Of a stretch of 64,000 bases of DNA, positions 46,190-57,088 are shown in pieces (positions within the stretch are counted from its first letter, which is position 1; each line of letters starts with the position of its first letter). A program made the translations under genes and the position numbers. This stretch comes from Siphonodentalium dalli (Eukaryota; Mollusca; Scaphopoda; Gadilida; Siphonodentaliidae). The stretch spans positions 150,616,832 to 150,680,831 of the forward strand of contig CP136064.1 of the NCBI GenBank assembly GCA_032622095.1. Direction: 5' to 3'. Below the pieces are notes generated by a model. It saw only the letters and a list, made by a program, of their open reading frames with translations, did no database searches and was not told where the DNA came from.

Positions 46190-47225
46190 TAATAGGATAT
46201 GATTTAACCTGGATAAGTGGTGGTTAAGAAAATAATATTGGAACAGCCAAGTCTGTATTTGGTATGTCTGATCTTTGCAGAATGAGGTCCCCAAAAGGTG
46301 AATTTAATGACACTCTTCCCCAAGGTGGAATAGCATCAACGAATTCACCCTCTGGGGACCTCATTTCCTAAAAATGACCCCATTTGAAAAAATCTGAACC
46401 CGGTCACCCAAGGCCCATCCATACCAAATATAAGCTAATATAGGCTTAATGGTTCTTGAGAAGAAATTATTTTAAGATTTACTATGGAGGGAAAGAGTTA
46501 TGGCCCTAGCTTTGCACCTATTTGATCTGATGAACTTATTTGAACAAATCTGATTGTGAGTCACCTAGGGAACATGCACACTGAAATATATAAACATATT
46601 TGGTCGTTAATATGGAGAAGAAAACAAATGTTGATAGACGGATGGATAGACATCCCAACAGCCAAATGGATGGAAGGACCGCCTGACAGACAGAAGACAA
46701 ATTCAATCCAATATCCCCCCCCAATGTTTCTTTGAAAAATCAGGGTATGATTTCATCCGGATAAGCGGTGGTTAAGAAAATAATATGCCAGCCAAGTCTG
46801 AATATAGTGTGTCTGACATTTGCAGAATGAGGTCCCCAGAAGGTGAATTTAATGACAATATTCTGCAAGGTGGGCTAGCATCACCAGATTCATCCTCAGT
46901 CTGATTAGGCCTCACCAGCCATGGGAAATCTAGGAACAGATTGAAGTTCTACAGTTGAAGTTTGTAATGTACACCCATTGAGTATCTCACTTATGCATTT
47001 CATCTTCTGCAAATTAGGGATACATAGAAACTGAACAGAAGGGAACAAGTCAAAAATTAACTAAAACAAAACAATACTTAAGATACTTCCAAGATGATGC
47101 CTAAGCAAAATTAGGTCCATGGAGGGTGTATTTGGTGATGCTAGCCTGCAGTATATGGTAGCAACACTAAATTCACCCTCTGGGGACCTCATTCTGCAAA
47201 TGTCAGACACACTAAATTCAGGGAG
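46190..47225. mobile_element. Foldback element AGTGTGTCTGACATTTGCAG (46798-47221) and a partial second copy
   Basis: The outer ends CTGAATATAGTGTGTCTGAC (46798) and its inverse (to 47221) continue inward through ATTTGCAGAATGAGGTCCCC and GAAGGTGAATTTA, a terminal inverted repeat of about 54 bp with few mismatches. A shorter foldback of the same family lies at 46270-46370 (GCAGAATGAGGTCCCCAAAA...CTCTGGGGACCTCATTT). Sequence before both (TGGTGGTTAAGAAAATAATA) is also duplicated. HINE-B core sequence lies between them (46380-46700). Related copies: 62626-62700 and 62720-63130. Confidence 0.7.
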
Positions 47226-47599
47226 TTTGTTTAAAATTGCTAGCAGTTATCTAGATTAATGACCGGTGTCTCTCTCCATCTATCCACAAAGATATATCTG
47301 CAACTTTAATAGAACAGGTATTAAAGTTATAAGCTGGAGATGATATCCGTTGGAAGGGATGTTCGTTGGGTGCAGGCCACTGCAGGGTGGGGGTGGGGGA
47401 AGGGTGGATCTGGGCCATGTGGGAGGGGGGATCGGTAATGAAATATTTCTGTAATTTCATTAAAGATTAAAGTTTCATAACTCTGCAGATGTTATAATGG
47501 GGTCACTTTTTTTTAAATTTTCTAACATGTTTAAAAAATATTTGTTTGTTAAATTGAGCAAGATGAAAATTCAAAAAATCTGAATTTAACCAAAACATT

Positions 47600-47976
47600 T
47601 TTTTTTTAGTTATGTTACTGGCTCCGTCCACATTCGACCCAGTGACCTCATTTGAACAATCTGAATAACAGTCCCCCCAAGGACCCTTTGTACCAAATAT
47701 GAACCCATTCGGCCAAATGAAATTTGAGAAGTTGTTGTAAGAATTACTATGGTGGGAAAGAGTTATGGCCCTGGCTTCGCAACTATTTGACCCAGTGACC
47801 TCATTTGAACAAATCTGAATGAGAGTCACCTAGGCAACATCCACACCAAATATGAACCCATTCGGTCCTATGGAATCCGATGGAGAAGATGTTCAAAGAA
47901 TTGTTGACGGATGGACGGACGGACAAGGAGTGATGACTATAGCTCCACCGGAGACTTCGTCTCAGGTGAGCTAAAA
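47600..47976 (-). mobile_element. HINE-B element, 5' end on the minus strand
   Basis: Read on the - strand from 47973: TAGCTCACCTGAGACGAAG and GTCTCCGGTGGAGCTATAG form the foldback, then TCCGTCCGTCCATCC. Core units of about 190 bp contain CATATTTGGTGTGGATG, CAGATTTGTTCAAATGAGG and CATAACTCTTTCCCACC in inverse. A GCTCACC/GGTGAGC pair is the sub-terminal repeat. This foldback type is common in molluscan genomes (general knowledge). Confidence 0.65.
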
Positions 47977-48137
47977 ATAAAACAACCAGCCAGCCCTGAT
48001 TGATTATAGACCTAATATTTGATCGAGTGAAAGCAATAGGAATATGGCTATTGATTGCACTTAAGTGCAATTGGGAAGAGATGCAATTAATTGTGCTTAA
48101 GTGCAATTGAATTTAACTTGAGTTGAGTTGAGCTTAA

Positions 48138-48618
48138 AGGTACTCAATCCGATAAAACTCCTCTCAATTACTATTTCAATGGTTTCGGGGGTCAAAAATA
48201 TTTGATTCGAGTCGAGGAAGTCACACATCAAAGCTCTGATTTGTTAGATATAGATTTTAGAAATCTATTATTTTTCATTATCGGGAATACTTTCTGGCCC
48301 AGAACTCAGTCAAAATTGCGTTATTATTACCACTTGATTTTAGAGTTATCCATCCTTGTCTGTTTGAATATTGTTTTGGTGTACACATCTCGTGCAGGTT
48401 ACGAAACTGACGGCAATTATTAGTACTCATCTCGAGAAACTAACAAATTTCAAAAATCAATATCTAATAACTCTGAGCTTTGTTTGATGGGTTCCTCGAC
48501 TCGAATCAAATATTTGTTTACCCCCAAAGCCAAAGAAATAGTAATACAGGACCCTCTTATCGGATTGTTGTTGTTGGAATCTGTTGAGATGGGGACCCTC
48601 TGTTCGGATTGAGTACCT
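48138..48618. mobile_element. TTAA-flanked foldback MITE, intact (AGGTACTCAATCCGA family)
   Basis: TTAA at 48134-48137 and 48619-48622 flank AGGTACTCAATCCGA and TCGGATTGAGTACCT. The inverted similarity extends far inward: GGGTCAAAAATATTTGATTC then GAGTCGAGGAA on the left mirrors TTCCTCGACTCGAATCAAAT on the right. Most of the 481 bp can therefore form one hairpin. It is the best-preserved of the three copies in the window. Confidence 0.85.
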
Positions 48619-48639
48619 TTAAGTGCAATTGTATTATGC

Positions 48640-49115
48640 TTGCATAAAAGTCCAAAGACCTGTAAATATGAAAAACAGCCTCCCATAAGTGGCACGCTAT
48701 TGATAGTCTGATAGATTTAAAATGTTCAAGCAGTAGATATTAAGTTTATTCTTTGAAGTACATGTACTTCGTATCAATGTCGCTTTCCACATGTAAATGT
48801 GGGTAACATTCGCTAAACAATAATGCCAATTGAAAGAAATTAAAGGAATATAGGTGTTTACAAATTTTGATTGCCATATTGGCTGCCATCTTCGATTTAG
48901 GAAACCATTTCTTGTATGAGATGTAAGTTAACTACTTCACCTCCTGGACTATATGGCTGTTTGTTGAAGTTATATTGGCTAATATTCCACAAATGAATCA
49001 ATGAGAATCAAGTACTCATCAATCAGTTAACGGATTAAGGTTTGGCAGACAATATGATTATTCTATAATGGTAGATGGACGGAATCAATTTATTTCGAAC
49101 GAATATAAAAATCGG

Positions 49116-49118
<3 letters not shown>
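48640..49118. other. Intergenic, nothing recognised
   Basis: AT-rich; one stray TTGGCTGCCATCTTCGAT phrase near 48880 recalls the ATGGCGG arrays. Confidence 0.4.

Positions 49119-49154
<36 letters not shown>
49119..49154 (+). repeat. Uninterrupted run of about 36 G
   Basis: Longest homopolymer in the window; its true length in the genome is uncertain because such runs are error-prone. It produces a proline-rich shadow ORF on the other strand. Confidence 0.8.
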
Positions 49155-49156
<2 letters not shown>

Positions 49157-51925
49157 GTCACCAAAGGCCTTTCTTATCTGGAAACGCCCGGAAATATTAT
49201 GATGATCAGTATATAATAGTGAATATTTAGACCAAAAATTACAGATGTACACGAAAGTGTGAACAAAAGTGAACCATCTCAAGTTACGTCATTCTACACA
49301 TAATTTGAATAGCAGATTTGAAAAAAAAAGGTCCCAAAAAGGCCCCTTTCTGATCTGTAAACACCAGGAAATATCGTTTCTTAACCATTTCACTGCTATG
49401 ACGTCTAACTATTACGGATGTAAAAGTGCATGCCATGTGCTTTTTGCTCCATAGGTACAACAGACAGTGCTGCAGTAGGCCATTATACATAACTTAACTC
49501 AGAGATTGGTGCATCGGAATAACTATCTCAAAGTTTCATACATTGTATGATGTTCCACGATAATGGCCTTTCAACTGAATCAGTTTTATGGTTCTTGTGC
49601 CAATCCCGTAATATTTTCCCACTGGAAAATGGCAATAATGTCAACAGCCCAGCACACAAAGTCATTTAGCAGCGAAGAGGTTAAGTTATGTTTTTATGAT
49701 CAGTAGTCGATATTTAAACCAAAAATGATGGATGTACGCAAAAGTGTAATTGAAAGTGACTTTGGGGGTTTTTGGAGCGCCCCTAGCCCCTAAACTCCAG
49801 GATTGCAAAACTTAAGTAATGGGTTTTCTATGATAATTCAAGGGCGATTCCAAATATAGGACATAAAACCTTCCATACATCCATAGTGTAATTGAAACCC
49901 TCTGGGCTCCCTGTCTAATGTACCCTGGACCCTGGCAGGAAACAGAATAACAGGTTTGACATATTTCTGACAATGGTGGGTCATTGGGTCTTGAATTGTT
50001 TATCAGACTATAATTAACTGCATGTGATATTTTTAATTGGATCATTACAAAAACAGAAACAGAAATAACAATGAATATAGTCTTAGACTCTTAGTGTCAA
50101 TATTGATCGATGAAGGTAACCTGTATGGGAAATTTGTCAGCATCTGATATGGGAGGCCCTTATCACTTTTGTTACTTATTTGCACTTAAAGATGCGGGAG
50201 TATATTATTTAATAGACATATTTATATAGTTCTTATACCAATCATAAGTATCGCGTACATTTATGTTATTGTCACAATTGTACACTTTGTTATGTAAACA
50301 AACATCAAAAAGTTACAGAACCATTTGTTTATAGACAAACAATTGGAACTACCAGATTGTCCAATGAAAATGTTCCATTGCGCTGTGGAAGGCGAAAGAT
50401 CAAATTATTGGCGCCATCAACAATAGCATTCAAATCACACTAAATTTTTTTTTAATCGACCCATACTATCCCACTGTCAGTTCAAATCCAGTTAATCCAC
50501 GTTACTTCATGATTGGGAAATGATCAGACAGAAAACGTGTACATAATATTATTCTTCTTGCAAAGAGATGATATTTTTCAATCCAGTTAATATTTTCTCC
50601 TAACCTATGGTAATTACGTCACACACCAAATAAGGAATTTACTATGATAGTATTGTGAGTTGTAGATCCACCAAATTAGGGGTTTTACAATCGACATGGA
50701 ATGATCGCGAATCTAAATAAGGAAATGAAGTAATATTATGACTCAGCTTATAAACAATGCACTGTGCTTTTTGCGAGAAACTAAACTAACCTATGATGAT
50801 ATACTCCGACAGATTGACCCAAAAATCAGCATTTTCATATAAACAAAGATGAATAACTATAGAATTAAAAACCAAAACAAAACGGTCCTCATAGTGGTGA
50901 ACATCCATACCAAATTTTATTGAGATCCGAGCATTACTATTCAACTTATGGCCCGAACAGACATCAGACAGACCAAAAAGCCAACATTACAGATAAACAA
51001 AGATAAAAACTCTAGAATGGAAAATCTGAACAAAACGATGGAACCCTCTATTGAATGTCCTCATAGTAGTGAACATCCAAATTTCATTGAGATTCCAGAT
51101 AAACAAAGATGTATAACTCCATAATGGAAAATCTGAAAAAAAATATGGAACCCTCTATTTAATGTCCTCACATGTGGTCAGGTATTATTGTTCTCAAAGC
51201 AAGAAAGAGATACAGTATAACTTTGACAATAATTTGGGGGAGGGAGAACTATATCGAGGGGAGAGTGGGGAGGGGGTAGAAGATGGGAGGGTCACCTGGA
51301 AAGTGCAATACCAGCTCTGGTTCTTTTTGACAGATCAGTCACATTTCAATTGATTATAATGTGATACATTGATGGAAAGAGCGCTATTATAAAGAGCTCT
51401 TTAAAGTAAATAAAAAAAGTAAAAAGAAAGTAAGAAGCCCTTAATCTTCAATGTTAATCTTCTAAGCTCTCTGTGGCTCCTAAAATTCAATCAACCTTAC
51501 AATATGAACAAAATGGAAAATAAGGTTCCTAGAAATATTAACAACATCTACCATCTTGATTTTCAAAACGAGGCATCACCTGCAATAGTCATGTAGATTT
51601 AACTGCCTGTTACCCATTGCATAGATAAATCATATTGGCTATCAGCCATTATTTTAATTTCAAATTGAATGCATGTGTCTGAAGGGTTAATATATTTTTT
51701 TTAAATCAATTAATCAGTCAATATCAAAATTGATAGAAGTGAATAGTGTGCAAAGATAACCACAGATATTAAGAAATATGAGGAAGAGTCCCTGTACATT
51801 ATAGCATGTGTCTATGGGAAGCTTGGAAAGGGTTAATTATTTTCTAAGCAGATCAATGGAATCTAGAAGAAAATTATATAGGTGAGGGGTCCCTTATCAC
51901 ATCCTGTAATGAAATTTCAAGAATA
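49155..51925. other. Intergenic; a degraded array at 50840-51170, otherwise nothing recognised
   Basis: Three diverged units around AAACAAAGATGAATAACT, AATGGAAAATCTGAA and GGTGAACATCCATACCAAAT (50840-51170) look like an old HINE-type core. The rest is AT-rich with no supported gene. Confidence 0.4.
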
Positions 51926-51929
51926 GGAG

Positions 51930-52346
51930 AAACAAGAGACTCATGCTGCTATTAATCAAATAATCAAATTTGACAAATAAGATAAACAATTAGCCAGCCA
52001 CAATAATTGGTTATCTTTGACTTCATCTAACCAAACGCCCACAGCTCTGTACCACATGTCATCACTCAATTAATAACAAGATTTCACTTGGAATGACACC
52101 ATCTATAAAATGTACTCTCATATACTCTGTATATTGGATGTTCATAATGGTAATTTATTGATATCATTATATTACATGTAACTATTACAATAAAATCTTC
52201 ATATTTTCAATCAGATAGAAAATGTTTCAGTTATCGCATTATGCGTAAAGTGTCTACAGACGGACAGATGGACAGACAGATGGACGGACGAACGACGAGT
52301 GGTCAATCCGGACGTTGACACTATATTTACCATACATGGTATGGGT
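51930..52346 (-). mobile_element. HINE-F 5' end on minus strand plus its neighbouring repeat
   Basis: 52346-52210 read on the - strand gives ACCCATACCATGTATGGTAA, the GTCCGGATTGACCACTCGTC phrase, a CCGTCC/TCTGTCC microsatellite and TAGACACTTTACGCATAATG. The sequence beyond (52205-51930) is the inverse of 24825-25075. The HINE-F foldback is interrupted at 52347 by the MULE and resumes at 53507. Confidence 0.65.
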
Positions 52347-53497
52347 TAGTCCAAGTCTTCTCGTACTAAAACCGGCTAAGATATTGGGATGGAGGTGCCG
52401 GTCTTTAGTCCAAGACCGCTTGTATACCAATCCTATGACACGACTTACGCCCACGATCTGTGGCGGGAATTTGTGGTGTATTTTACTCGATTTACCTAGC
52501 AAATCAATACATGATGCTATATACATCGGAAAGGCTTACATCTTATGGTCATAATGGTGTATAATAATCTAACTTTAATGTTAAATTACACATAGAATAT
52601 TCCGGTTGATTGACACAAACATCGATTTGTTTATCTGTTTGTTTACGTTTTAACCGAAAGCCGAAGTGGTCCGAATAAGTTCGGCATAATCCGCTGTTTG
52701 TTCTGGGAATTCTACTTTCCGTTTCTATATATAGCGCGGGTTTTCCGAACAAAAATGGCGAAAACCGATCGCCCTAAAGTCCAGTTTTCTATGTGCTTTC
52801 AGAACAATTCCCGCACTAAAAACTTAATGACATAATGGAGGATCAGAACGGTAGTTTTGTTGACAATTTTCGCAAATTAGAAATCTTGTGTCTGACTTGC
52901 CAAGTTGCCATGCGTGTGATGTGCATTTTGACATCTGTGTTGATAAAATAATCGGAGTACCGAATCACACAGTTTCGAAATATAGTTCTTCCGTTTTAGT
53001 GGGACTTTTCAAACTTAAGGTTCATTTATTTAGTGTATTACATTTATATCTCCAATGTTTAATTAATCTATTTATTATTTTATTTATTGACACACATAAT
53101 TACGATTACAATGGAGAATTCATCGTAATTTGCGTTGTTGTCCAAAATCTACGGAATATTTTCAACGGAAAATGCCGAACACAGTTCGCGAGGTCAACCG
53201 AGTTCGCATACTTTTAAAAAATTGTAAACATTGAGGTAAATGTCTCTTTTCGCATTAAATTACCGTTTTAAATTCACAACTGATGTGGGTTTCAGATAAA
53301 ATAGCATGTCTTCTGCGGAAAATATCCGTTTATTGTCGCAATTGTGATATTTTATTTCATATAATTGTGGTTTTATTTGAGCGGGTCACTAACGCTTAAG
53401 TCGTGTCATAAGAATGCATGGGCCTGGAACTCGGACCAAAGACCGGCACCTCCATCCCAATATCTTAGCCGGTTTTAGTACGAGAAGACTTGGACTA
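52347..53497. mobile_element. Mutator-like (MULE-type) foldback element, 9 bp target duplication
   Basis: Terminal inverted repeats of 60 bp are identical on both ends: TAGTCCAAGTCTTCTCGTAC, TAAAACCGGCTAAGATATTG and GGATGGAGGTGCCGGTCTTT. The 9 bp duplication GGTATGGGT (52338-52346 and 53498-53506) is perfect, and the interrupted HINE-F foldback reads through once the element is removed. Long TIRs with 9 bp duplications are the mark of Mutator-like elements (established). The interior has no transposase. It has a TATA-like word, ATGGCGAAAACC (52755) and short ORFs of unknown origin. Confidence 0.85.
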
Positions 53498-53506
53498 GGT
53501 ATGGGT

Positions 53507-53800
53507 AAACATAAAAATAAAACCCTCGCTCCCGCATTGATTTAAAAAAAAAATTGCCTGGTAATCAAATATCTTCTTTTTTTGGCCTTAAATAACGTTT
53601 TTTTGTTTTGTTAAATTGAGCAGGCAATTCAATCTAAGAAATATTGTAAACTATATTTAAAAAAACAAAACAAAACTCCATTAATAAAAAAATCAGATCA
53701 AACCCATATTCGAACTCGATCTGTATTTTGGGTCTAATCGAATAAAAAATGTTTGACTTATCGCACCTTGCGTAAAGTGTCTAAGGACAGATACTGCACA
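53507..53800 (-). mobile_element. HINE-F, remainder on the other side of the MULE
   Basis: AAACATAAAAATAAAACCC continues the foldback end. 53690-53790 carries CCCATATTCGAACTCGATCT and GCGTAAAGTGTCTAAGGAC, the inverse of the HINE-F core and start. The CCTCGCTCCCGCATTGATTT phrase also occurs inside the hAT-like element near 56745. Confidence 0.55.
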
Positions 53801-54192
53801 AATGCTGTATGAGAGTTCACGTCAATGTCATGACTGGCTGAACCGTGAGTGTAACACTACTTTATATGCAAGAAGACTTTATTGCAAATATATATAAAAC
53901 TAGTCCATAAATAGGAGACAACTAACAAATAGAAACATTAGAAAATGTTCTGGCATTCCAACTAAATAGAATTTGCAGTATGTCTCATTTTTTTGTGCCC
54001 AATTGTTAATTTATATGCCAATGAAGTTTTAATTGAATTTTAATTGAATTATTTGAAGTGAACATAGTCTTAGTATCATGGAAACTTTTAGTGGCAGGGA
54101 TGAGGAAACAGTCAACTCTAAACCAATTTGCTTAGAACCTATATCCAAAGAGTTCAATCAGCCCGATAGGGCCACTGTGAGTTTACATCTAG

Positions 54193-54459
54193 GTTCATTG
54201 ATTGGGGTTTAATGTTGCTTTCAGCAACTAAGGCCATATCATGACATTACCAGTTTTAGTGGTGGAGGAAATAATATATTTGTTGACCATGTGCGGCAAA
54301 CCACAGGCCATTGGCGAGTAACTGGTAACTCCACCAGATAACAATTTTGAGTTACAAAGTCCATGATGGAAACATGTGGATTTGAACCCTTATCACCAGT
54401 ACTGGAGGGCGAGACGGCTTGGAGTTGTACCCCTTACCGACTGAGCCACCGAAGCCTCT
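54193..54459 (-). mobile_element. tRNA-derived SINE with 13 bp target duplication
   Basis: On the - strand the head carries A box GGTGGCTCAGTCGG and B box GGGTTCAAATCC at tRNA-like spacing. A unique body follows, with GCCTTAGTTGCTGAAAGCAA and a tail CATTAAACCCCAATCAATGA. Flanks AGTTTACATCTAG (54180-54192) and AGTTTACATTTAG (54460-54472) are a target duplication with one mismatch. It is not a functional tRNA gene: the anticodon arm region is extended and unpaired. Confidence 0.8.
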
Positions 54460-54901
54460 AGTTTACATTTAGGAAAATTTTAACAAGTCCAAGGGGCTGA
54501 TGCCTAGTTCTCACCAGAGGGAGTTGTTGTTAAGATAATGAGTGAAAATTTGAATTAAAAAATATGAAAAATGAGCGCACCACATTAACAAACACATCAC
54601 TATTGATATAATACTTTAGAAGGGGGTTCACTATTTCAAATACTTAAATACAGTCTTAAATTTAAATGCAAAAGATTTTCCTATGAATGGAGTATCAATA
54701 GAATGTTGACAACATTGTACAAATTCATCACCACAAGAGCGAAAAACAAACACAATTTAAATATGAAAGCCTATTTTCACAATGCATCAAGCATTTTGTC
54801 AATTTATGGAGTCTTTTTGATCCAGCTGTTGACATTTGGTTGATGCTGGGTATATCAATCACCTTGTGGATCTAGGAGTTGCACCCAAAGAAAAACATTA
54901 A

Positions 54902-55272
54902 AGACATATTATGTACTTGTTCGGGTGCGTGAAACTGATAAGTTAGTATTCGGGCGCTATGACAACTGGAGGAATGTAACATTCTACTAACATTGAACAA
55001 TTGCGAAAATTTTAAGCAAATCGACCGTACCACTCCATAGTAAACATCGTTAGAGCTATGCACAATTGTAAATATTTACTGCTCGATTCGGGACGCATCT
55101 ATCGATAAACTAACGAAAACGATTTCCCCATCGAGAGTCACTGCATTTAATTGACATTTTAGAATGACAGTGTGTGTTGTCAATTTGGATATACTATTTG
55201 TAAAATTACTACTTTGAACAAGATTATTCTCCATTTCTATTTTATCACCATACCGGAGTGTTTCATATCACT
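54902..55272. mobile_element. TTAA-flanked MITE, copy 2
   Basis: Flanked by TTAA at 54898-54901 and 55273-55276. Full-length match to 42004-42370. Confidence 0.7.
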
Positions 55273-55279
55273 TTAACAA

Positions 55280-55824
55280 AATTTCCCACAAAACAAACTC
55301 ACCTGTGACCCATGCCCGTAACAAGGTTTATGGAATATTTGCCCGAAGCGTGGTTTATATAGAATGACAAGCATGTGAAGTGTTGGGACATAATCACTTA
55401 CGTTATTGTGCAAGGATTCCACTCAATCTTTCGGCTCTTGTGGTAATCTTACTCCAATCACATTCATGCAACAAATACCAACCCATCCCAATAGTGTACT
55501 ATTTTAGGGATTATCTGATTCCTGACACTAAGGATGCATTTGAATGCACATTCTTGTGTGATACAAGGAGGGTAGACCAAGACATGATCTGTGAGTGACA
55601 ATTTAAGTACCAAGAACAAATCTGAAATATGTTTGAGATTAGGATTCTCACTACCCAGTGAGAATCCAAATGCGCTTTCCAAATGTGTTTCTGGGCCAGT
55701 TTTCGGTATTCATATCAAGTACCTATTCTTTAGACTTGGTGACCCGCCATTCGTGAACAACCAGGATAGCAGATGTGAATAAACCCTAAACAAGTTGATC
55801 AGCTGTACTATCTTTGATATGCTG
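55280..55824. other. Intergenic, nothing recognised
   Basis: Open frames near 55380-55780 have no recognisable domain. GAATCCAAATGCGC and its near-inverse around 55640-55675 form a small hairpin. Confidence 0.4.
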
Positions 55825-55832
55825 CATATAGG

Positions 55833-56995
55833 CAGGGTTCGTGCTGGCCCAAAATTCACAGGGGCTAACTCTGTTGCCAATTGCATTATTTTAGAGCCAC
55901 TTTATACTTTCTGTTGCCACTTTTTTCCGACCAATATTTTTTGGTGCCACTTTTGAATTTGGTTTTCCAAAAAACAAGAACAAGCAAATTACTTATTATA
56001 TGTTTGGCTAATGTTTGTCAAATTGGAGTCAATAGCGTACTCAGTGTTATAATCGAGTAGAAATTCACAACCCATTCACCCCACCAATATAATAAGTCGA
56101 TCTGACATAAGCCGCAAATCTATTATACGCTTTCAATTAGGACCCAATTAGGCCCAAAAAAAAGTTTTGGTTCTCAGGCCCCACCGCATTGAATAAAAAG
56201 GGCCGCATTAGGCCTTTTTATTGCAATGCCTGATGTTATGACAAAAAAACTTACGAAAAAAAAAAAAATTGGGGATTTTATCAACATGTCCATAGCAGAT
56301 ATGTGTTGAATATTAGTGTGCATTGAGCTCTAACATGTAATGTGTTAAAAAGTGACTTGCAGGCTTACAACATGAAGTAGATGACTACAATTAAGAAAAT
56401 GATTAGCTGATCCTCATGCTCTTCTTGCAATTAGTCATTGTGAACAACTTACACTAATTGTAACTTTATACAATTGAAAGGCACAGGACTAAATTCAGGA
56501 TCACATATTAGAATGGGGAGGTATCAGTTTTTAGACAACAATAACAGTAGTTAATGTCAGGGGCATTATATATTGTTAGGTAATCCCAGTCATACACTGG
56601 TAGTACAATGTTATTTTTATATAAGATTAAATGAGTTTATATGCATAACAGTTCCCTCTACCTTTCTGGTTATTACTAGACAGAGGAAGGTATCTTTGTC
56701 CATGCTTACTATGCGCAGAAAAAATAAAAAATAAAAAAAAAACCCTCCCTCCCTCATTGATTTGAAAACAAAATTGCCCGAGAACCAAAAAACTTTTTTT
56801 TTGGCCTTAGCCATGTCGCGACCGGATATCAATGTGTGTTTTTCCCCGACCGATTGACTGCAAGCTTTAGTACATGCCCGATGGTTATCAATTGCCAACC
56901 GCCAAAAAGCTAGGTGCCAATTTTTGTAGCCAATCAGGACTTTTTTGGAGCCATTTCATTTTTGTATAGCAATTTGCTAAGCAGCGCGAACCCTG
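55833..56995. mobile_element. hAT-like non-autonomous element next to the zinc-finger gene
   Basis: Inverted ends CAGGGTTCGTGCTG and CAGCGCGAACCCTG are of the classic hAT type, flanked by CATATAGG and CATACAGA (8 bp, two mismatches). The interior repeats GGTGCCACTTTT / GGTGCCAATTTTTGTAGCC words near both ends and has a hairpin AATAAAAAGGGCC...GGCCTTTTTATT at 56191-56222. No transposase seen. Its right end lies 93 bp from the stop codon of the zinc-finger gene, so it probably forms part of that gene's 3' UTR. Confidence 0.7.
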
Positions 56996-57088
56996 CATAC
57001 AGATATCATTGGCTGCAAAGAGTCCTTAACTTTCTAGGTATGAATGTGTGTTCACTCAGCAGGGCCTTTCCATAAAATGAATGAATGT

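Noticed and set aside
54370-54459. Functional tRNA gene on the - strand
   Set aside because: A and B boxes are present, but the region between cannot form a normal anticodon arm, and a target duplication encloses a longer SINE.
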